64,000 nucleotides of DNA, taken from positions 1 to 64,000 of the forward strand of contig MU867124.1 in NCBI GenBank assembly GCA_033725935.1, written 5' to 3'. Position 1 is the stretch's first letter. Each line of letters starts with the position of its first letter. Of the stretch, positions 55,631 to 64,000 are shown in pieces. The position numbers were made by a program, and so were the translations under genes. The notes below the pieces were generated by a model, which did not search any database, was not told the origin of the DNA, and was given only the letters and a program-made list of their open reading frames with translations. This stretch comes from Cladorrhinum sp. PSN259 (taxonomy: Eukaryota; Ascomycota; Sordariomycetes; Sordariales; Podosporaceae).

Positions 55631-56438
55631 ATGTCGAAAAGCAGCTCCTTAACCCGATTCACGGACTGGGTTGAAGGTCTCTCAAGGTCGCCGACTGAGG
55701 CGAAGGGTTCGCCTCAGTCTAAGATTTCGCCTGGATTTGTGCCCATCGCGCAGCTTGTTCAATTTTGGAAGTCCGGCCCTCGACTCTTGATACAGAGCAA
55801 TAATACGACGGACAACGATCCACCCTTGGCAAGGAATGATGGGATGCTTCACGAAGACATTGATATACAGAAGCTGGTGGAGAGGGGGTCGCCTGTCTTG
55901 GGCAGAAGATCCTGGGGATTTACGGAAATTCTTATAGCTTTCGCCGCTCTGACAGGAGCAATCCTGATGTTGGCTTGGGATTGTAGCCCTCATCTGATAG
56001 AAGGAGACCGGTTTCAACGCCAAGCTGCTGGTCATTGCCTGGAGGTAGGTGATCCGGACCGCTTTCCAGCAAGGGCAAGAAACGAAACTAACTAGATTGG
56101 TCTTCTAGATACACCCTAGAACAGATTTCGCATGTGTTCCCATCCTCAGGTCGCCCGAAACGCTGATAGTCGCTACCATGCTCACAACCTCGTCGTTAAC
56201 GGCTTACCACTATCTGCACCGAGACGATAAACACATGGACTGGTTGATCATGAGTAGCGTTGGGGCTGGGGTTTTGATAGGGGGGTTTCTAGGGATGGAA
56301 GGAACCGCGATACTACTCTGCGTCATTCCGTGGTGTGTTATGATGGCCATGCTGCTCAGTCGGCTGCTCACTGTGGCCGCTGTGGCGAAGAAGTGGAGCA
56401 TGGATTGTCAGCATCAAAACAACGTTAACGACGACTGA
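55631..56438 (+). CDS. small multi-spanning membrane protein, unknown function
   Basis: Two exons, 55631-56044 and 56109-56438, with a 64-nt intron (GTAGGT donor, TCTAG acceptor) and phase 0, give 247 residues. The first 100 residues are hydrophilic (FTDWVEGLSRSP..., ...NNTTDNDPP). Three or four hydrophobic segments follow: FTEILIAFAALTGAILMLAW, TLIVATMLTTSSLTAYHYL, LIMSSVGAGVLIGGFLGME and AILLCVIPWCVMMAMLLSRL. No family was recognised. It lies head to head with the orphan gene on the other strand, about 600 bp away. Confidence 0.6.
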
Positions 56439-58362
56439 AGAATAAGTGGCGGTATGATGTGTGAGCGAGCCTAACTCTTCACTAGGCGGCCGAGAATCAG
56501 GAGGAAATGGGCGAAGGTGTACAGACGACTCAAGGACTGAGCGTTTATGGCCTCTTCGCGAGCCTAGCTGTGTTGCGCAACATCATGGGGGTCAGATGGA
56601 AGTGTGCCAAAGCGAAGTCAAATCGTGCAATTATCTAGAATATTTTTGAAACTACCTCAATAACAACCGTTTGCCCAGCACCTTTAACCTTCGATAATGT
56701 TCTTCCAGTAGGTCTCCAATTATTTCTTCGAGAGAATCCAACAACCTGTTTCGGCGTCCAGGTCATCAACCAACAATAGTAGGCAACTCAGGCACAAGAG
56801 CCCAAGCCGATGGGGTTCCCCTTTTAAAGAGACAGTAATTCAAGCAAGGGTAAACAGCGTCGCGATCTCATATTTGTCCCAAAATGATGACCATGAGAAG
56901 TGGGTTTAACTCTTATCATTGCGGGAAGGGTTTGGCTTCAGATCCAGGAATGCTTCGAACCGTGAACTGCAGCATGTTTGACACCTGGATCCATAGTGCT
57001 TAGAGGCATAAGAGCTCACCCAAATTGAGCAACAAAAGGCTAAAACATCAGGATTACATCTACTCTAAACTCATTAGAAAGATGTGATGATACATCTCTT
57101 GGTGCGCTAGGAGACGTAGAAGACCGCTTGGAGATGAGAAGGCCATTTGGTGACAGGAAAGCCCCTCTTCTTCCGGAAGAGCTGTGATCTGAAAAAAGCT
57201 GAAAGTCTGACCAAACTGTGGGTGGGTGCACAAAATTCCACTCATAAGCTGCTTGAACCAAGGCCGCTTGCCTCATTATGTCAATGACCTAGGCAGGGCC
57301 TTTTTCGACATCTTAGAGTACTTATAATGTCAGAGTTGTATACCGTCATACAGGAATCCCCCACACTCTTCAAGTCAGCATCACGGCGCAAGCAAGAAGA
57401 CGAACAAAAAAAACTTCCTCTCTCATCAGCCACCCAAAGAAGAGCAATAAGCGAGCTACGCAGAACCCTTTTGCCTTCGAGAGCGGCATACTCCGTGTTA
57501 CAGTTTATTTGACCAAAAGAGATCGGGAAGACCAGTCGTCGTTTGGAAGCAATTTCGGCCGACATGGCAGTCACCACAGATTGAACAAGAGTAGGAACTC
57601 ACTTGCGGGACTACTTATCTTCTCAGCCCATAGTGCGGTTTCAGGAATTGCAAGAAGAAAAGGAGTCGCTAGAAGATCTAGCAGGTCATTGGATCATTGT
57701 GCGAGAGTGTTGTCATGGTTCGATTCTGAATTGGCCTCTTGAAATGGAAAATCGAGGGGTACTGCTTCAGGGACGGAAGAGAGCAATGCTGCCGGAAACA
57801 GGGCCGGCTATCCCGTCTTCTGGAACTGCTTTCGAATGGTCAAAATGGTTTTAGGATCTCGTCTAATAATACTCTTGTGGCATGTCAGTCAGCAAAGGAA
57901 TTAAAGACTGGCTCTCTAGAGCTGGAGCTTGGGCATTTTTGTTCGAGAAAGGCTCTGAATCTGATGGATACTAATAAGCAGGGAATAATTTAACTTTTTT
58001 TTTTATTGTTCTTTTCTTTTCTAACCTAGATCAGCTTCAATATTCTCCTTCTGAACGCTTGGTATCAGCCATTATCCGTTCCATCACGATTAATAGGGGC
58101 TCACAGGGACCGAGGACCCACCAGCCAAGATTTACCCCTTTTATCCATGATCGAGTCCCAGTTACTATAGCAACGACGAGCTGCCACCATTACTCCAACT
58201 ATTACCTCCTTCAACCATTATATCGAGCTCATATAGTACCCCAGAACAACCAAAGACCATTATGCCCGAATGAGTCCATGCGCTCTCGTGCCACCCTCAA
58301 TCCTACCCCCAAAAGTATTATTTCCTCATCTCCTGCCCTCGTTGTTGCGCCGCTTATCCGCC
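56439..58362. other. intergenic, no gene supported
   Basis: 1.9 kb with only short, unrelated open frames on both strands. Purine-rich and AT-rich patches are present near 57980-58020. Confidence 0.45.
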
Positions 58363-58857
58363 TCAAACAGGTACACCCTTCTTCCTAAGCAAAAACCTTC
58401 CCACGCCAGCAGCAACAGCCATCGCACCTCCAGCAACCTGTGTAGCCCCGGCGACGACCGTCGCTCCCGCTCCTCCGGCCGCGGCGCTCTGGCAGACAGC
58501 AAACGCACTGCCTCCTACGACGTTTCCGATCGTGGCTTGGACGCCTGCTGCGATGGATCCTATTTGGGAGTATTTTGGTCAGTGAAATCGTTACTTTTAT
58601 CACTCAGCGGAAACGAAAAAAAATCCATGGAAGAGAAAACAGAAAGCGCATTCCATACCTGCAAGAACGCCCTCTGCGCCGAATCCAACCGCTCCCAGTA
58701 CCGAGGCCCCAACGGCGGCTGGCGCAGCAACAGCTACCAGACCGGCGCCGACAACACATGCGACAGCGGCCGTGCCGGGATTCTTCGCGGCCAGCGCAAC
58801 TCCTTTCGCGGCCAGCTGAGCCCCTGTTTGGGCTGCTTTTGTGAGGTTGGCCGCCAT
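58363..58857 (-). CDS. IFI6/ISG12 (interferon-inducible 6-16) family protein, copy 1
   Basis: Small hydrophobic protein of 131 residues in the IFI6/IFI27 (6-16/ISG12) family. Animal members sit in mitochondria or ER and modulate cell death; the role in fungi is unknown. Exons 58857-58659 and 58559-58363, 99-nt intron, phase 1 within a Gly codon. The N-terminal exon encodes Ala/Val-rich spans (NPGTAAVACVVGAGLVAV, VGASVLGAVGFGAEGVLAG). The second exon starts with the shared block GSIAAGVQATIGNVVGGSAF, then AVCQSAAAGGAGATVVAG and ends in a basic LLRKKGVPV. Gly/Ala make up most of the protein, with three or so hydrophobic segments. It is the first of four same-strand paralogues and has no acidic tail. 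Confidence 0.83.
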
Positions 58858-60045
58858 CGTTGCTGCTTTTCGAGGTTTGCGCTATGGTAGGTAGGTAGGT
58901 CTGTTTGAAGGATCGCCAAGGTCTGGCTGAGTATTGCAGTTGGGAAGAGATTGAAGTTTAAGGACCAAAAAAAAAAAAAAAAAAAAAAAGGAAAAGAAAA
59001 GAAAACACTTGTAGAATGTACTTGTTACATGGAGGGGTGCTTCTCCAGGGCCAAGTTGAGTCAGAGAACCCGAAAAGAAGGAGGCGTGGTTGCCTCGCAC
59101 AGGGAACTGTTCATGCATGGTGGTCGCGATGGTAGGCCTCACTGCCGCCGCTCACCACGCCCACTTTGCTGGTGAGATCTGATAGGGTCGGCTTCCTGCG
59201 GTTTTGTCTTTGTTGCAGATTCCCCAAAATTACATTTTCCTATTCGTCTCGATTACTGTACCATGCAAGTTCCCGCTCTTCCCGTGCATCCTACCCGCAA
59301 CCGACCATCCTCAATTCAGATCCGTCTTGACGTTTCAAATCTCAAGAACATCAACAATGACCAAAAACCCACGTGCCTTTTCCTGGCCTTTCAAAAATCT
59401 ATTCTAGGCAACTTGACAGCAAGCATCATTGCAACAGTCCTTCTTCCAGCGATACCAGCTTCCTGGCTCGATCCGTCATCCCGGCTGCAGCAAACGCACC
59501 TTTGAGGACACTGTGGTGGGCGCTGCGAAAGATGCTTGGAATGGAACCTGCTTTTACTAAGCACTGGCGTATATAAATATATTCCTGCGGTAAGTACAAT
59601 GAGTATCAAAGCCGTATGTAGTACATCTCTTCTGGGGAGCGCACGAAAGTTCTAGGTCGTGATTCTCGGTTCCAATATGTTCTGTTCTCTACTGCTTGGC
59701 AGCAAGAAAGTGGGTGATTCAGTGAGGACTGCTGCTAACTGTGTGGCTTCAGTTGTACATAGCATGAGAAGTTGGGTAAGAAAGTTTCATTCGCAAAAGG
59801 TAAGACATTTGAGGTGTCTACTGCCCACCCACTTCAATCTAAAGTTCTCAAGATTCAGACATTGGCGATGTCTTTTTAAGAGACCACATGCCTTTCAACT
59901 TCCATGATGTGAGACATAATACTAGATATCTAGCAGGGTGAATGAGAGCAGAGAATGAGCTCTCTCAGTTCTTGAAAGAGATTCGAGACTAGGTCCAAAC
60001 AAACGACAGTAGAGAAAAGCGCAATATGATTTTCAGTGTGTCAAT
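58858..60045. other. spacer between paralogues 1 and 2
   Basis: 1.2 kb with a poly-A tract near 58970-58990. I looked for a decayed paralogue here, especially near 59400-59560, and did not find the GSIAAG or GNV block on either strand. Confidence 0.5.
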
Positions 60046-60465
60046 CTACTCAGTCTTTTCCTTAGCTATCTCTTCACCGCCACCCTGGAGAGACGCAGCG
60101 GCCACAGCAGCGGTAGCCACCAGTGCACCACCTGCTCGAGCGGCTCCAGCCAAGACTGCAGCTCCAGCACCGGCAGCTCCCGCGCTCTCGGCGATGGCAA
60201 AGAGGCTTCCCGCGGGTACGTTGCCGATCTTACTCTTGAGGCCTGCGGCGATGGAACCTATTTAGAGGAACACAAGGCGTTAGCTTGGGAGATTATCAGT
60301 AGCGAGTGATTAAGTAAGGTGAGATTCACCAGGGACGATACCCCTAGAGCGAAAACCGAGGAGTCTCAGAACGGGCGCAACGACGAGTGCTCTTGGTGCG
60401 GCAACTGTTACGATGCCGAATACGGCAGCAGCTCCCAGGCCTGTATTTCTCCAAATGTCTGACAT
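60046..60465 (-). CDS. IFI6/ISG12 family protein, copy 2
   Basis: Second paralogue of 115 residues. Exons 60465-60330 and 60257-60046 with a 72-nt intron at the same position (phase 1, Gly codon). The N-terminal exon reads MSDIWRNTGLGAAAVFGIVT and later VLRLLGFRSRGIVPG. The second exon carries GSIAAGLKSKIGNVPAGSLF, AIAESAGAAGAGAAVLAG and AGGALVATAAVAAASLQGG, ending in a short acidic-basic tail (EEIAKEKTE). The usual Cys-Gln before the Ser is replaced by Ala-Glu. Membrane insertion or mitochondrial localisation is inferred from the family only. Confidence 0.83.
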
Positions 60466-61018
60466 ATGGCGCGAATGATTTCTGGGTATGGTTGGGGTCG
60501 TGGAAAGGGTTGGTTTGTATTTTCTGAATTCAATGGGAATGTGTTGTTTTCACGAGTCAAAAATGCATGTACGTGCGTGAGGTTTCGAGTCTCAGGGACG
60601 GGCTCCCATCACGAAACGTGAAGGACGTTGGTTCCTACAATCTGGCTGGAGTCGCAATGCCTACCTACTTATATCCGTGGGGAGCATACTGGTCTCTCTC
60701 ACTCGCTAGGCTTCCTTCGTCCCGGTCGGAAGTACTGCCTCGGGGACCTTGACATACAAAACCGGCTGACGAAGTCCTACTGTTTTGGTAGGTTCTGATG
60801 GCTCCTTGGCGCCCATGTGACAGTAGGCCTCGGTGCATACAGTTCTGTTTGCCTGAGTACACGGCACGCTTGGGTGCCTATCTATCAGATAAGGTTGACA
60901 AACGAACATAGATTGTTCGGGGCTAGATAACAAAAGGTATCATCACACACTCTAAGGGACCAGGTACCGATGTACCCAGCTTAAGCACAACACCAAGGAC
61001 AATTTGCGAAAGCAACAT
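60466..61018. other. spacer between paralogues 2 and 3
   Basis: 550 bp; a promoter of copy 2 and 3' end of copy 3. No additional gene seen. Confidence 0.5.
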
Positions 61019-61761
61019 TTAGCCTTGAATAGGTTTTTGGTTCTCCGTCAGGTCGCCATCCTCCCGATCCTTTTCTTCCTTGGTATCCTTATCACCGTCG
61101 TCACTGCCTACCGCGGTTTTGTCATCGTCGAAATCATCATCATCATCATCATCACCATCACCATTTTCACCATCATTATCACCATTTTCATCCTCTTCAG
61201 CCTTTTTACCAGATTCATTCAAGGCCACGGCGGCAGTAGCGGCCACAGCAGCCACCACACCACCGGCCTGAGCAGCCGCTCCAGTCAACACGGCAGCACC
61301 CGCGCCTCCCGCCGCAGCACTCTGACAGATCGCAAACAGACTTCCCGCCGCGACATTGCCAATCATACCTTGAACCCCAGCGGCGATCGAGCCTTTAATC
61401 CAGTTTTTTTTTTAGCACTAATTAAATCACGATTCAGAGTGACTGATTTGAGCATCTTACCTGCAATTACACCCCCCGAGCTAAACCCAAAAAATCCCAA
61501 GACTGGCCCGACGATGAGTGCCCCCGGTGCAATGACTGCTGCGGCACCGATGGCAGCAACACCCCCGAGGGCGATTTTGGCCACTGTACGGCCCGTGATG
61601 GCCGATTGAGCGGCGGCAGGTTGTGGTGGTGGCTGAACCTGTGGTTGTGGCTGAACCGGGCCATCATCTTGTGCGGCCCAGGAAGAAGCCTCTTTCTCTA
61701 TTTTTTTGGGAGGGTTGATTTCGTCAAGAATCGCACGGGGAACTCCATCAAGATCAGACAT
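61019..61761 (-). CDS. IFI6/ISG12 family protein with long N-terminus and acidic tail, copy 3
   Basis: Largest paralogue, 224 residues. Exons 61761-61461 and 61392-61019 with a 68-nt intron at the shared phase-1 position. The N-terminal extension (about residues 1-60) is hydrophilic, with a Pro/Gln-rich PVQPQPQVQPPPQPAAAQ. Then come VAKIALGGVAAIGAAAVIAPG and GALIVGPVLGFFGFSSGGVIAG, followed by the conserved GSIAAGVQGMIGNVAAGSLF and AICQSAAAGGAGAAVLTG. The last 55 residues are Asp/Glu/Gly/Lys-rich with a seven-Asp run, encoded largely by an ATC-type trinucleotide tract at 61133-61160 on the plus strand. The tail has no parallel in copies 1 and 2. Confidence 0.85.
61133..61160. repeat. trinucleotide repeat inside copy 3
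   Basis: ATC (plus strand) repeat that reads as Asp codons on the minus strand within the copy-3 tail. Confidence 0.85.
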
Positions 61762-61883
61762 TTTTTTATATTTTTTTTTGTGCTGCCGCGAATTTGTGTA
61801 CGCGGGTGGCGTGTTGAGTTACCACCTAGTAGTGTCTTTAGAATCCCAAATAATAGAATCAAAGTTGTAAAATCTAGTAAGTT

Positions 61884-61885
<2 letters not shown>

Positions 61886-61920
<35 letters not shown>
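61886..61920. repeat. (GA)n microsatellite
   Basis: About 17 GA units, upstream of the copy-3 start and in the spacer to copy 4. Confidence 0.9.
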
Positions 61921-61922
<2 letters not shown>

Positions 61923-62485
61923 TCGTTGATGTAAGGTATCTGATGATAAAGAGAGGGGTTTGTCAAAACAAAGCCAACTGCAAGTTCCGTAATGCACGCC
62001 AAGAATCCTCCAAGGCCTACCATTTGATAAGGCTTTCTTGGGCGCCAGTGGACTGAACTGGGCTTTCTGCACCGTGACGAGTGGCAAGCTTGCATCCGTC
62101 TGTGCCCCCCCTGAGATCCCGGTTGATCTGCTTGGGGAAACCGAGCGTTTGCGGAAGAGACACGTCATCTAATCATGGATAGTCGGCCTAATGACTGCAA
62201 TCAGCAGACACCCTGGTTATGAAAATATCTTTTGGCTTCGCCTAAGAATTCTAGAAGCGACCAATGTGCTTCTGATCACTCTTTGTTACGTTACATGTTT
62301 ACCTGTCTCGCACTGACGGTTATGGTAACGAGGCATCATCGTGTTATATGAACAAAAAAGGTAAACAGTAGAGTTAGACGCCGTAAAAGCCAAAAACATC
62401 GAGTACAGTAGTTACTCCTGATAAGGGTTCATATGAGACGGATGCAGAAAATATCCAAGACCCGAAGCTCTCCGTCAAAGCCTGT

Positions 62486-62921
62486 TTACGCCGAGACTCC
62501 ATCCTCATCTTTGTCATCCTCATCTTTGTCATCCTCATCTTTGTCATCCTCATCTTCATCCTCGCCGCCCAAGAAGAGGGCAGAGGCGCCAGAGACAACA
62601 GAAATAGCAGCGACCACCAGACGTCCTATAATTCCACCAGCACCGATACTCTGGCAGATGGCAAAAAGGCTCCCCGCAGTGACATTGCCCAAGATGCTGT
62701 GTAATCCAGCGGCTATTGAACCTGTAGATTATCAAGAGATGGACGTCAGGTACATGTATATAGGAACATAACACATAGTGCTATATCAAAAAATTAGTTT
62801 TATGTGCCTGCTCACCTGCAGCGACTCCTCCTGCGCCGAAACCGAGGATACCCAACAGAGCTGGGATCGTGACTGCTGGTACAACGGCTCCAGCGCCGAA
62901 CCTTATCAAACGGTCTGCCAT
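62486..62921 (-). CDS. IFI6/ISG12 family protein with short N-terminus and Asp-rich tail, copy 4
   Basis: Fourth paralogue, 113 residues. Exons 62921-62816 and 62721-62486 with a 94-nt intron at the shared phase-1 Gly position. The first exon is short: MADRLIRFGAGAVVPAVTIP and ALLGILGFGAGGVAAG. The second has GSIAAGLHSILGNVTAGSLF, AICQSIGAGGIIGRLVVAAI and a hydrophobic VVSGASALFLGG. The tail repeats Glu-Asp-Asp-Lys-Asp, encoded by a 15-bp minisatellite at about 62510-62560, and ends DGVSA. The presence of tails in copies 3 and 4 but not 1 and 2 suggests late acquisition. Confidence 0.83.
62510..62560. repeat. 15-bp minisatellite inside copy 4
   Basis: About three copies of a 15-bp unit, in frame and giving a five-residue acidic repeat on the minus strand. 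Confidence 0.85.
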
Positions 62922-63815
62922 AGTCTAGCAAAGCAGCTGAGAATGATGATGGTTCTGCTTTGCGAGGTTGGTAATATCAGAATTTGAAATGGCGATGCTG
63001 AATATTATCTGGGTGGTGTTTGCTTTCTAGGCGGAATGGACTCGATCGCTGCTTGCCAGTGTGTGCGGGGGCCCGGAGGGGGGAGAATCGGGATATATAT
63101 ACGCAGGGTGGAGGAGGAAGTGGCAGTTTGTTGGCCTCAGCGCATACTACAATACCTATCCCAGGTAATAGCGTACCACCTACTTATTGGTAGGTACGTA
63201 TATTGAAAGCCGATTAGTAATAAATGCAAACAGAGCAGCACGAAGTTTACAAACTCGCAACTTCTTCGAAATGGGTCGCAGTCGTACAAGGTGGGTACAT
63301 GCAGGTTGTACAAGCTTTCTTTTACCGGCATGAAGATCCTCAGAACGAACGACGAAGAATAAAGCTACCTTTTTTACATAAACTATCAGCTCAAGACAGT
63401 TCCAAACCTACTTGTGTTTATGGAAATTCATATCACTCACTTGGTTTCACATGATCACCTGCCTGACTGAAAGGCAAGCTATTCAAGGCGAGAAATAGAC
63501 TAACATAACAAACATACAGTGTGGTTATCTATACGTAGCTCTGGTTGAACATTTGTGTAAGGTTGTATGCATCCTTGTATTAGATGACATAATAATAAAC
63601 AATATGATTTACTCAAGTACAAGTAAAGTTCCACCTCCTTATTAATCCATTCCATCCATCACGCCATTCTCCAAAAAAAAGTCAAATACAGGTTTTTTTT
63701 ACCTGACTCCCAATAAAGAGTCTCCAACCTGGAACGCCTGATCCAAGACCAACCCAGTTTTGGCAACAATACCGAAAAGAAAAGAAGACTTCATGACGCC
63801 ATCCATAAAAAGAAA
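62922..63815. other. intergenic, no gene seen
   Basis: About 0.9 kb holding the copy-4 promoter and the 3' flank of the partial gene at the window edge. No further copy of the 6-16 family is visible in it. Confidence 0.5.
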
Positions 63816-64000
63816 TCAAACAAAGAACAAAGCAGCAGCACCAGCAGCGACCAACCCCGCCAGTGGCGCCCCCGTATTCGCAGCAGCAACACCACTCTGC
63901 GTAGAGCTGGTAGCTCCCGCACCCGTTGCAGTACCGCTTTGTGAATCAGTAGTAGTCGTCGCTGGGGAAGAAGCCGAACCGGTACTGGCGGCACTGCCCG
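63816..64000 (-). CDS. partial: C-terminus of a GPI-anchored Ser/Thr-rich protein
   Basis: The frame enters from the right edge and ends with TGA at 63816-63818. About 61 codons are visible. They are Ser/Thr/Ala/Gly-rich (ASSPATTTTDSQSGTATGAG, then ATSSTQSGVAAANTGA) and end in a hydrophobic segment PLAGLVAAGAAALFFV with no charged residues after it, the form of a GPI-anchor signal with the cleavage site probably near AANTG. Most fungal proteins with this end are cell-wall or plasma-membrane bound; the rest of the gene lies outside. Confidence 0.7.
   Translation of the reverse strand, partial: GSAASTGSASSPATTTTDSQSGTATGAGATSSTQSGVAAANTGAPLAGLVAAGAAALFFV

Noticed and set aside
59391..59609. 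Possible fifth, decayed copy of the 6-16 family between copies 1 and 2
   Set aside because: The GSIAAG and GNV blocks are not present on either strand, so there is no evidence of paralogy.

Overview
The window looks like a contig from a filamentous ascomycete, most likely a Sordariomycete. Genes are split by short GT-AG introns (about 50-100 nt, one of 272 nt). The gene content is typically fungal: a SUR7/PalI membrane protein, a Ctk2-type cyclin, a TRAPPC12 homologue, a class III GH18 chitinase with a CBM1, a PTH11-like receptor, a CYP58-like P450 and LaeA-like methyltransferases. No rRNA, tRNA, CRISPR array or intact transposon was recognised. There is one assembly gap (10 Ns at 54350-54359) wrapped in artificial-looking poly-C/poly-G runs.

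Layout. 1-19.4 kb is gene-poor: a LaeA-like methyltransferase, a small probable mitochondrial protein, a secreted proline-rich repeat protein, a chitinase and a PTH11-like receptor, separated by 1-3.5 kb of sequence with no gene I can support. 19.4-53.2 kb is gene-dense: P450, multi-spanning membrane protein, disordered protein with an in-frame TAG, TRAPPC12, a secreted double cupredoxin with a ferritin-like tail, SUR7-like protein, an FBPase/SBPase-like phosphatase, a HAD-like pseudo-enzyme, Ctk2, a secreted CE1-type esterase, a 1505-residue cytochrome-b5-domain protein, a BTB gene with an in-frame TGA, two more methyltransferase-like genes and a WRKY/GCM1-type zinc-finger protein. 53.2-58.3 kb is an AT-rich, low-complexity, gapped stretch followed by two weakly supported or membrane-protein genes. 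58.3-62.9 kb holds four paralogous, same-strand genes of the interferon-inducible 6-16/ISG12 (IFI6/IFI27) family. The right edge cuts the C-terminal end of a GPI-anchored Ser/Thr-rich protein.

The most interesting unit is the four-gene IFI6/ISG12-like tandem array. All four genes share one phase-1 intron that interrupts the same glycine codon ahead of a conserved G-S-I-A-A-G block, but their N-termini and C-terminal tails differ widely; two have Asp/Glu-rich tails encoded by microsatellites. Other points worth checking are the two-cupredoxin plus ferritin-like secreted protein, the large b5 protein with an apparently dead zinc-protease helix (RELTC where HExxH is expected), and two genes whose otherwise open frames each carry a single in-frame stop codon. 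Housekeeping genes (TRAPPC12, Ctk2, SUR7, FBPase-like) are interspersed with secreted and accessory genes, and I see no complete secondary-metabolite cluster: the P450 has no adjacent synthase.
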